Origin: Clostridia bacterium
GTDB lineage: Bacteria > Bacillota > Clostridia > Christensenellales > Aristaeellaceae
Direction: 5' to 3'
NCBI GenBank assembly: GCA_017410455.1
Contig: JAFQQT010000012.1
Coordinates: forward strand, 1-37,904
Length of the DNA: 37,904 bases
Positions 31,444-37,904 of the stretch are shown here, piece after piece. A model generated the notes under the pieces. That model did not search any database and was not told the origin of the DNA. It saw only the letters and a program-made list of their open reading frames with translations. Each line of letters begins with the position of its first letter. The stretch's first letter is position 1. A program made the position numbers and the translations under genes.

Positions 31444-32802
31444 ATGCCTTCTGCGCTGATTTATCTGGGAATCATGCTCGCTGTGATCTGCATCTGGTTC
31501 GTGCTGCTCAAGCGGCCGGTCTATGAGGCGGTGCTGCTGAGCTTCATCGTGCTGCTGACGGTAACCGGCAGCTGGGGGAATGTGCTGGGGTACATCGATG
31601 ACGCCCTGAGCACTTCGCTGCTTTATTCGATGACGGCCTTCGTTGCCATGTCGATCATCCTGACCAAAACGAAGGTGATCGACAGCTGCGTGGCGATCAT
31701 CCTGTCCCTGCTGGGCCGTGTGACGGGCGGTGCGGGCTATGTGTCCGTGGTGGCCAGTGCCTTCATGGGTGCACTCTCCGGCAGCGGCCCCGGCAATGTC
31801 ATGGCCACCGGCACGCTGACCATTCCCGCGATGATCAAATCCGGCTTTCCCCGTGAGCTGGCGGCAAATATCGAGAGCAACTCCTCCTACATGGGCAACA
31901 TGATCCCCCCGTCCTCCAACATTGTGGCGGCAATGGGCGCGCTGGTTGCGCTGCATCCCGACATGGGCGTGACGCAGGGGCAGTTCTGGATCGTGCTGTG
32001 GGGTATCTCCGCCTGGTTTGTCATTCAGCGCGTCTCGATGGTCTGGGCATTCTGCAAGTATTACAAGGTAAAGCCCATGTCCCAAGAGGATCTGCCGGAT
32101 CTGAAGACCGTCTTCCGTCAGGGCTGGCAGGGCCTGCTGCTGCCGGTGGTCATCCTGCTGCCGTTTTTGCTGGACTACCTGTTCAAGGACGGCTTCTTCA
32201 CCCAGCGTCTGGGCGTACAGGGCGCCAAATATCTGTCCAGTGCGCTGCTGCTGTTCATCCCTGGCGTTTCTGCGCTCTACACCTGTCTGATCGCCGGGGA
32301 TAAGAAGGTCGTTACCCCCCACAGCATCGCCACCATGTTCTCCAGGGGCGTCAAGTCCATTTCGCCCGCTATTGGCGTGTGTGTGTTCGGCTACATGATC
32401 GGCTCCCTGTTTGATGATCTGGGCGTGGCTGCGGATATGAATGCTTTCATTACGTCCATCGGCTTCAGCCGGCTGGGGATGGTGCTGTTCATCTGCATCC
32501 TCACCTGCTTCCTGGGCATGGTCATTCCCGGCTCGTCGCTGGTGGTGACTTTCGGCACGGTGTTCATCACAACGCTGGAGACCGTGGGCGTGGATCCCAT
32601 GCTGGCAGCGGCGATGCTGCCCTGCATCTGCGGCGTGATGTGCGGCATCACCCCTCCGCTGGGACTGGGCATGTATGCGGGCATGACGCTGGCGGAGTCT
32701 GATTTCGGCAAGACCTTCAGGAACAACCTGTGGTGGGTGGCTGCCCAGTTCATCCTGGAGGTTGCGGTGCTCATGGGCTGGCTGCCCATCCTGGGCCTGT
32801 GA
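31444..32802 (+). CDS. TRAP transporter large permease (DctM-like)
   Basis: This 452-residue membrane protein has about 12 helices in two inverted halves. It carries the hallmark GALSGSGPGNVMATG loop near residues 115-130 followed by TIPAMIKSGF, and the second-half segment with ITPPLGLGMYAGMTLAESD. These are typical of TRAP large subunits, particularly the TAXI-type group. TRAP systems use the sodium gradient and an extracytoplasmic binding protein to import organic acids or amino and sugar acids. No binding-protein gene lies in the window, so the partner is either elsewhere or not used. The gene is followed closely by a small membrane protein and is divergent from a LysR regulator. Confidence 0.88.
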   Translation: MPSALIYLGIMLAVICIWFVLLKRPVYEAVLLSFIVLLTVTGSWGNVLGYIDDALSTSLLYSMTAFVAMSIILTKTKVIDSCVAIILSLLGRVTGGAGYVSVVASAFMGALSGSGPGNVMATGTLTIPAMIKSGFPRELAANIESNSSYMGNMIPPSSNIVAAMGALVALHPDMGVTQGQFWIVLWGISAWFVIQRVSMVWAFCKYYKVKPMSQEDLPDLKTVFRQGWQGLLLPVVILLPFLLDYLFKDGFFTQRLGVQGAKYLSSALLLFIPGVSALYTCLIAGDKKVVTPHSIATMFSRGVKSISPAIGVCVFGYMIGSLFDDLGVAADMNAFITSIGFSRLGMVLFICILTCFLGMVIPGSSLVVTFGTVFITTLETVGVDPMLAAAMLPCICGVMCGITPPLGLGMYAGMTLAESDFGKTFRNNLWWVAAQFILEVAVLMGWLPILGL

Positions 32803-32816
32803 GGGAGGTAACGGGA

Positions 32817-33095
32817 ATGAAAGCAATGATGAAGAAAATCTCCGACGTGCTGAAGCTGGTCTTCGGCTATGGGATGATGATATGCCTGTTCGCCGGTGGC
32901 CTGACCTTTTTCGGCTATGTGGCGGCGCTGATCATTGGCGGCGACACGGCGGCGGCGATCTGCCACTTCATGCATAAGCAGATGATGCCTGTGGTGATCT
33001 ATGCAACGACCATCCTCGTGCTGCTGGGGCTGGTGGCCATGTATCTGGCAGGCGAGGTCGCGCTGACGGCCAGCCGTGACGGAAAGAAAAAGTGA
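32817..33095 (+). CDS. Small two-helix membrane protein, probable permease partner
   Basis: This 92-residue protein has hydrophobic helices at about 15-40 and 55-80 and a basic tail (SRDGKKK). GGGAGGT lies before the ATG, 15 bases after the permease stop, so the two are co-transcribed. TRAP systems normally have a small four-helix subunit (DctQ); this one has only two helices and no DctQ motif that I recognise, but its position suggests it replaces that subunit. The function is inferred from position. Confidence 0.75.
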   Translation: MKAMMKKISDVLKLVFGYGMMICLFAGGLTFFGYVAALIIGGDTAAAICHFMHKQMMPVVIYATTILVLLGLVAMYLAGEVALTASRDGKKK

Positions 33096-33115
33096 GCGCC
33101 ATGAACCGTAAAACC

Positions 33116-33144
33116 TTGTAAAATCCGGTGCTGCGTGGTATGAT
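33116..33144 (+). promoter_or_regulatory. Promoter of the fucokinase gene
   Basis: TTGTAA (33116-33121), 17 bases and TATGAT (33139-33144), 71 bases before the start codon. The -10 has the same GTGGTAT context as two other promoters in the window. Confidence 0.65.
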
Positions 33145-33214
33145 GAACATACTGCGCAGCCCTTTTTTACCGCTGCGCACACCATGCTGAAATACAGACA
33201 GAGAGGGCAATACC

Positions 33215-36112
33215 ATGTCCAACAGATACGCATCCCTGTTCCAGCAGCAGTCCTACAACGACGCCTGGGCCACCCATGAGCAGACGCTCAGCGGCGGCTT
33301 TCCCGTGTGGGACTACATCATCCTGACGGCCTCCAACGAGGACCAAGCGCAGGCATACCGGGAACAGATCGCCTACCGCCTGAAGGGCGGCTACCTGCCT
33401 GACAAGACGCATTATGCTGTGATCCCCGACAGGGACGGTCTGCGCGTGGGAAGCGGCGGCGCGACGCTGGGGGTCATCCGCTATGTGCATGAGCATGCAG
33501 GGACCTTCCGGGGCAAGCGTCTGCTGGTGATCCACTCCGGCGGCGACAGCAAGCGCGTGCCCCAGTATTCCGCCTGCGGCAAGCTCTTTTCGCCCGTGCC
33601 GCGCCTGCTGCCCGATGGGCGGCGCTCCACGCTCTTTGACGAGTTCATCATCGGCATGAGCGGCGTGGCGGCACGCATCTCCGAGGGGATGCTGATCTGC
33701 TCCGGCGATGTGCTGCTGCTCTTCAATCCCCTGCAGATCGACTTCTACTCCCGGGGCGCGGCGGCGCTGTCCATCAAGGAGAACGTGCAGACCGGCAAGG
33801 ACCACGGCGTGTGGCTCAAGGGCGCGGGCGATGAGGTGCAGGCCTTCCTGCACAAGCAGAGCGTGGAGACCCTGACGATGCGGGGCGCGGTGGATGAGCG
33901 CGGCAATGTGGACATCGACACGGGCTCTGTCATCTTTGACGCCAGCATGCTGGAGAGCCTGTGGACGCTCATTGACACGGACGAAAAGTACGACGCGCTG
34001 GTCAACGAGCAGACGCGGCTGTCCTTCTATGCGGACTTCCAGTACCCGCTGGCGGAGGAGGCGACGCTGGAACAGTTCTATCTGGAGAAGCCGGAGGGGG
34101 ACTTCACGCCGGAGCTTCGGCGCGGGCGCGAACTGCTCTGGGAGGCGCTGCGGCCCTACAGGATGAAGCTCATCCGCCTGTCCCCGGCCTCCTTCATCCA
34201 CTTCGGCACCAGCGGCGAGCTGCGGGAGCTGATGGCCGAGGGCGTGGACGGCTACCACTATCTGGGCTGGGCGCGGCGGGTCAACTGCAACCGCGAGTGC
34301 CCCGACTTCGCCGCCAGCAACAGCTACATCTCCCTCCGGGCAACGGTGCAGCCCGGCGCGTATGTGGAGGACAGCTACATCCATCACGGCTCGGTGGTGG
34401 GGGAGGGGAGCATCGTCTCCGGCGTGACGCTGGACGGGCAGACCGTGCCCGCCGGGGCGGCGTTGCATGGGCTGAAGCTGCGGGACGGGCGGTTCGTCGT
34501 GCGCATGTACGCCGTGGGGGAGAACCCCAAGGAGCCGGTCATCTTTGGCAGGCCCATCGAAAAGGCGCTGTGGGATGCGGCGATCTACCCCGTATGCACC
34601 AGCATCCGCGAGGCGGTGGATGCGACGCTGGCGGCGTATGCGGCAGGCTTCCCCGGCGGTGAGGGCTGTCTGAGCCTGAAGGACAGCTTCAATCAGGCGG
34701 ACACCTCCGCCATCATTGACTGGCAGGCGCGCCTGGATGACAAGATCAAGGTGGAGAGCCTGCTGGCGGCCATCGACGCCCGCGAGCCGCTGGAGGAGGC
34801 CGTGAAGGTCTTCCGGGGCGCCATCACCCCCCGCGCGGAGCGGATGCTCCTGCACGAGGCGGAGAAGCTGAACCCGGGCGAACTGGCGGCTTTCGGCCGC
34901 AGGATCCGCATTCACCATGCCCTGTCCATGCTCACGGGCCGGGAGGAGCATGCGTCGGCCTGCTTTGGCACGATCTGCAGCGCCATCCTTGCCGATGCGG
35001 TGCATGGGGTCGCCTGGTCGCCGGATGCACGCATTGCGGTGGATGAGGTGACCCAGCACCTGCCCGTGCGCGTCAACTGGGGCGGCGGCTGGAGCGACAC
35101 GCCCCCCTATTGCATGGAGCATGGCGGCACGGTGCTCAACGCGGCGATCTCCCTCAACGGCGAACTGCCGGTGGAGGCTGTGGTGCGCCGCATCGAGAAG
35201 GGCCGGATCGTGCTGACCAGCGGGGACAATGGCTCCTGGCAGGAGTTCACTGACATCAACCAGCTGCAGGACAGCTCCAACCCCTATGATCCCTTCGCCC
35301 TGCACAAGGCGGCGCTGATCGCCTGCGGGGTGATCCCGTACAAAGAAAAAATCTCCGTGCAGGAAATCACGGAGAGCCTGGGCGGCGGCGTGTACCTGTC
35401 CACGCAGGTGATGGGCATTCCCCGGGGCAGCGGGCTGGGCACGTCCAGCATCCTGGCGGGCGCGTGCGTGAAGGCCATCATGAAGTTCCTGGGCAAAACG
35501 CCCACGGAGAACGAGCTGTACAGCCGCGTGCTGTGCATGGAGCAGCTGATGTCCACCGGCGGCGGCTGGCAGGATCAGGTGGGCGGCCTGGCTCCGGGGA
35601 TCAAGATGGTCACCAGCGAGCCGGGGATGCACCAGGAGATCACCTGCACGCCCCTCAGGATGACCGACGCGGCGATGGCGGAGCTGAACGAGCGCTTCTG
35701 CCTGATCTACACCGGGCAGCGGCGCCTGGCCCGCAACCTCCTGCGGGAGGTGGTGGGGCGCTACATCGCCAGCCAGCCCGACGCGGTGGAGGTGCTGGAG
35801 GAGATCCAGCGGATGGCCGTGCTCATGCGCTACGAACTGGAAAAGGGCAACATCGACGGCTTCGCCCGGCTCCTGAGCGCCCACTGGGAGCAGTCCAAAC
35901 GGCTGGACGGCGGCTGCACCAACACCTGCATCGACCAGCTCTTCCTGGCCATCGACGACCTGATCGACGGCCGGATGATCTGCGGCGCGGGCGGCGGCGG
36001 CTTCCTGCAGGTGGTGCTGAAGAAGGGCGTCACGGCGGAGATGCTGCAGGAGCGGCTGTACGAGGTCTTCCAGGACAGCGGCGCCTGTGTGTGGAAGTGC
36101 GCCTTGGCGTGA
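33215..36112 (+). CDS. Bifunctional L-fucokinase / GDP-L-fucose pyrophosphorylase
   Basis: This 965-residue enzyme of the FKP type makes GDP-L-fucose by salvage: L-fucose is phosphorylated at C1 and then coupled to GMP from GTP. The N-terminal guanylyltransferase half has GSGGATLGVI near residues 79-88 and HSGGDSKRVP, and ends in a left-handed-helix-like segment (TVQPGAYVEDSYIHHGSVV). The C-terminal GHMP kinase half (about 600-965) has VNWGGGWSDTPPY, the ATP-loop PRGSGLGTSS at 736-745 and GAGGGGF near the end. The length matches Bacteroides Fkp (about 950). The AGAGAGGG ribosome binding site is modest. It is monocistronic, ends inside a tandem repeat, and faces an AraC regulator. Confidence 0.93.
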   Translation: MSNRYASLFQQQSYNDAWATHEQTLSGGFPVWDYIILTASNEDQAQAYREQIAYRLKGGYLPDKTHYAVIPDRDGLRVGSGGATLGVIRYVHEHAGTFRGKRLLVIHSGGDSKRVPQYSACGKLFSPVPRLLPDGRRSTLFDEFIIGMSGVAARISEGMLICSGDVLLLFNPLQIDFYSRGAAALSIKENVQTGKDHGVWLKGAGDEVQAFLHKQSVETLTMRGAVDERGNVDIDTGSVIFDASMLESLWTLIDTDEKYDALVNEQTRLSFYADFQYPLAEEATLEQFYLEKPEGDFTPELRRGRELLWEALRPYRMKLIRLSPASFIHFGTSGELRELMAEGVDGYHYLGWARRVNCNRECPDFAASNSYISLRATVQPGAYVEDSYIHHGSVVGEGSIVSGVTLDGQTVPAGAALHGLKLRDGRFVVRMYAVGENPKEPVIFGRPIEKALWDAAIYPVCTSIREAVDATLAAYAAGFPGGEGCLSLKDSFNQADTSAIIDWQARLDDKIKVESLLAAIDAREPLEEAVKVFRGAITPRAERMLLHEAEKLNPGELAAFGRRIRIHHALSMLTGREEHASACFGTICSAILADAVHGVAWSPDARIAVDEVTQHLPVRVNWGGGWSDTPPYCMEHGGTVLNAAISLNGELPVEAVVRRIEKGRIVLTSGDNGSWQEFTDINQLQDSSNPYDPFALHKAALIACGVIPYKEKISVQEITESLGGGVYLSTQVMGIPRGSGLGTSSILAGACVKAIMKFLGKTPTENELYSRVLCMEQLMSTGGGWQDQVGGLAPGIKMVTSEPGMHQEITCTPLRMTDAAMAELNERFCLIYTGQRRLARNLLREVVGRYIASQPDAVEVLEEIQRMAVLMRYELEKGNIDGFARLLSAHWEQSKRLDGGCTNTCIDQLFLAIDDLIDGRMICGAGGGGFLQVVLKKGVTAEMLQERLYEVFQDSGACVWKCALA

Positions 36113-36164
36113 TGCGTCCTGGCGTGATGCGTCCTGGCGTGATATGTCCCGGCGCGATGCGTCA
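36105..36164. repeat. Tandem repeat of a 15-base unit, four copies
   Basis: TGGCGTGATGCGTCC is repeated exactly twice (36105-36119, 36120-36134), then with two changes (36135-36149), then with more (36150-36164). The stop codon of the fucokinase lies in copy 1 and the stop of the convergent AraC gene (36162-36164) at the edge of copy 4, so the array forms the whole 49-base gap. It contains no terminator. The unit length is a multiple of three, and each copy carries an in-frame TGA for the rightward gene. Confidence 0.85.
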
Positions 36165-37025
36165 CCACCGGCGGCGGAATTCGCTGGGGGAGACGCCTTC
36201 GATCTTGCGGAAGGCCCGGGAGAAGTAGTTCGCCTCGGGCATGCCGCACTGCGCGCCGACCTCCTCCACGGACAGGTCGGTGAAGCGCAGCAGCTCCTTG
36301 GCGCGGGAGATGCGCAGGGACAGCAGATAACTGACGATGGTGGAGCCGTACTGCTCCCGGAACAATCGCGTGAGATAGAACTTGTTGAGGTAGAAGTGCT
36401 CAGCAAGGTCGTCCAGCGCGATTTTTTCGTTGTAATGGCTGTCGAGCCAGGCCTTCACATCGGCGATGCGGCTGTGACCGCCTGTGCCGCTGCGGCGGAC
36501 GGCGGGTCGCCAGCTGGCCTGCATCAGGCGGGTCAGCAGGGCGCAGAGGAGCTCGTTGATGCGCATGTCGCGGATGTGGTCGTCGGAGGCGGCGGTGGCG
36601 CGCAGCTGTGCGATCAGGTCAAGATAAGTCGCTCCGTCATCGGGATGGAAGGCGGGCAGGCCGCCGCGCTCGACGTATTTGCGGTAGACGCCGTGCATGG
36701 TGGGGCCATCGAAGTGCGCCCAGGCCAGCGTCCAGAGCTGGTCGGAGGTGGCATGGCTGTAGGGGCGGCGGCAGTCGATGAATACGCAGCTGCCCTTGCT
36801 GAGCGGGTGGGACACGCCCTCGTAGGTCAGCGTGCCAGCGCCGTCCACCACGATGAAGAACAGGTAGGATGCGAGGTCGCTACGCTGGCTGGTATGGGGG
36901 CGCAGGGCGTGGAGCGTGCCCACCTCCTGCAGGTGCATCAGGCAGGCGCGGGCGAATGCGGAAGGGGTGTGCAGGATGCGCTGCGAGTCGACCTGCTGGC
37001 CGTCGCGGAATGTCATTTCGTTCAT
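36162..37025 (-). CDS. AraC-family transcriptional regulator
   Basis: This 287-residue protein has an N-terminal cupin-type sensing domain (about 15-150; HPLSKGSCVFIDCRRPY region) and a C-terminal double helix-turn-helix (about 188-287). IALDDLAEHFYLNKFYLTRLFREQYG is the first motif and SVEEVGAQCGMPEANYFSRAFRKIEG the second. Members of this group sense sugars. It stands convergent with the fucokinase gene and divergent from gmd, so fucose or its derivatives are attractive effectors, but this is not shown by the sequence. GGGAGG precedes the ATG at 37025. Confidence 0.94.
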   Translation of the reverse strand: MNEMTFRDGQQVDSQRILHTPSAFARACLMHLQEVGTLHALRPHTSQRSDLASYLFFIVVDGAGTLTYEGVSHPLSKGSCVFIDCRRPYSHATSDQLWTLAWAHFDGPTMHGVYRKYVERGGLPAFHPDDGATYLDLIAQLRATAASDDHIRDMRINELLCALLTRLMQASWRPAVRRSGTGGHSRIADVKAWLDSHYNEKIALDDLAEHFYLNKFYLTRLFREQYGSTIVSYLLSLRISRAKELLRFTDLSVEEVGAQCGMPEANYFSRAFRKIEGVSPSEFRRRW

Positions 37026-37055
37026 GGGGGTACCTCCCGGGTCGGTGCTGCACCC

Positions 37056-37084
37056 AGTATGACACAGGTTGTGCGATATGTCAA
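37056..37084 (-). promoter_or_regulatory. Promoter of the AraC gene
   Basis: Read leftward, consensus TTGACA (37079-37084), 17 bases, CATACT (37056-37061), 31 bases before the start codon. Confidence 0.75.
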
Positions 37085-37110
37085 GATTGTGCTAATCTAT
37101 CGCAAGATTA
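37069..37110. promoter_or_regulatory. Candidate AraC-type binding region
   Basis: TTGTGCGA (37069-37076) recurs as TTGTGCTA (37087-37094), and TAATCT (37093-37098) faces AGATTA (37105-37110). The repeats cover the -35 of the AraC promoter and lie just upstream of the gmd promoter, so one bound protein could act on both. Confidence 0.4.
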
Positions 37111-37113
37111 CTC

Positions 37114-37142
37114 ATGGCATTCTGCGTGAAATGCAGTATAAT
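37114..37142 (+). promoter_or_regulatory. Promoter of gmd
   Basis: A consensus TATAAT (37137-37142) lies 17 bases after a weak ATGGCA (37114-37119). The weak -35 and the repeats just upstream fit an activator-dependent promoter. Confidence 0.55.
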
Positions 37143-37194
37143 GGTCAACATGCGGCATGTGCCGCCATCAATACGAACACGAGGTGCATTGCAT

Positions 37195-37904
37195 ATGAAG
37201 AAGGCGCTTATCACCGGCATCACCGGTCAGGACGGTTCCTATCTTGCCGAACTCCTGCTGGAGAAGGGCTACGAGGTGCACGGCATCACCCGCCGCGCGT
37301 CCATCAGCAACACGGCCCGCATCGATCACATCCGCAGCCGCATCACCCTGCACGATGGCGACCTGACCGACAGCAGCAGCCTGATCCGCATCATCGGCAT
37401 GGTGCAGCCGGACGAGATCTACAACCTGGCCGCCCAGAGCCATGTGCAGGTTTCCTTCGACGTGCCTGAGTACTCCGGCGACGTGGACGCCCTGGGCGTG
37501 CTGCGCGTGCTGGAGGCCGTGCGCATCCTCGGCCTGAAGGACAAGTGCCGCATCTATCAGGCTTCCACCTCCGAGCTGTACGGCAAGGTGGAGGAGGTTC
37601 CCCAGCGCGAGACCACGCCCTTCCACCCCTACAGCCCCTACGCCGTTGCCAAGCAGTATGGCTTCTGGATGGTGAAGGAGTACCGCGAGGCCTACGGCAT
37701 GTTTGCTGTCAACGGCATCCTGTTCAACCATGAGTCCGAGCGCCGGGGCGAAAACTTCGTCACCCGCAAGATCACCCTGGCTGCCGGCCGCATCGCTGAG
37801 GGCATTCAGGATCATCTGGAACTGGGCAACATGGACAGCCTGCGCGACTGGGGCTATGCGAAGGACTACGTGGAGTGCATGTGGCTGATGCTGCAGCACG
37901 AGAC
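37195..37904 (+). CDS. GDP-mannose 4,6-dehydratase (partial, cut by window end)
   Basis: The first 236 residues of an extended short-chain dehydrogenase are visible. The NADP-binding [12 protein letters not shown] motif is at residues 7-18. A segment [15 protein letters not shown] follows, with catalytic TSELYG and YAVAK (Tyr-x3-Lys) motifs. The family-specific [17 protein letters not shown] and [17 protein letters not shown] segments are characteristic of Gmd. It makes GDP-4-keto-6-deoxymannose, the precursor of GDP-fucose, GDP-rhamnose or GDP-perosamine. It starts at the ATG behind GAGGTG, divergent from the AraC gene. The remainder of about 110 residues and any following fucose synthase lie outside the window. 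Confidence 0.95.
   Translation, partial: MKKALITGITGQDGSYLAELLLEKGYEVHGITRRASISNTARIDHIRSRITLHDGDLTDSSSLIRIIGMVQPDEIYNLAAQSHVQVSFDVPEYSGDVDALGVLRVLEAVRILGLKDKCRIYQASTSELYGKVEEVPQRETTPFHPYSPYAVAKQYGFWMVKEYREAYGMFAVNGILFNHESERRGENFVTRKITLAAGRIAEGIQDHLELGNMDSLRDWGYAKDYVECMWLMLQHE

Noticed and set aside
33167-36406. 1079-codon minus-strand frame opposite the fucokinase gene
   Set aside because: Antisense shadow of a well-supported gene. It also runs through the tandem repeat and into another frame of the AraC gene; no recognisable domain.

Overview
The window is GC-rich (above 60% over most of its length by eye) bacterial chromosome. It carries strong AGGAGG ribosome binding sites, TTGACA/TATAAT-type promoters with 17-base spacers, a Spo0A-type DNA-binding domain and Clostridia-like protein families. 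I read it as a Bacillota/Clostridia genome, probably a gut anaerobe (ferredoxin-type aldo/keto reductase, fucose and hexosamine salvage). I cannot name a genus.

Layout. 1-323: palindromic repeats, no gene. 324-4032 (-): a heterodimeric ABC exporter pair. 4234-4875 (-): an SGNH hydrolase. 5011-5652 (+): a NADAR protein of the DarT1-antitoxin type with no visible toxin. 5754-8387: polA. 8536-8796: a stand-alone FakA C-terminal-like protein. 9020-10559: ECF sigma factor with overlapping anti-sigma-like membrane protein. 10747-11946: aldo/keto reductase with two 4Fe-4S clusters. 12115-12840: an AT-rich, apparently acquired DAPG/phloretin-hydrolase-like gene. 12841-13463: structured gene-free DNA. 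13464-15423: YbaK-type deacylase and asnS. 15586-16844: two exported proteins of unknown function. 16906-17970 (-): an N-acetylhexosamine-kinase-like enzyme.

18354-29408 is the centrepiece. It is one collinear block of eight genes behind a strong promoter: a membrane-bound UDP-sugar 4,6-dehydratase, a membrane/Rossmann module fused to a DegT-type aminotransferase, a PglC-like phosphoglycosyl transferase, two ATP-grasp ligases, a single GT4 glycosyltransferase, a Wzy-like polymerase and a Wzx-like flippase. The simplest reading is a Wzx/Wzy pathway that makes a 4-amino-4,6-dideoxy sugar and loads it on undecaprenyl phosphate. The ATP-grasp pair may acylate that sugar with an amino acid. One more sugar would be added, and the short repeat would then be flipped and polymerised.

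After a terminator come a free-standing Spo0A C-terminal domain protein, an 80-residue protein of unknown function, and a LysR regulator divergent from a TRAP-like permease with a small membrane partner. They are followed by a 965-residue bifunctional fucokinase/GDP-fucose pyrophosphorylase, an AraC regulator and the start of gmd, which runs off the window. Salvage (fucokinase/pyrophosphorylase) and de novo (gmd) routes to GDP-fucose therefore lie side by side, which fits a cell that decorates its surface with host-like sugars. No rRNA, tRNA, CRISPR array, transposase or phage gene was found.
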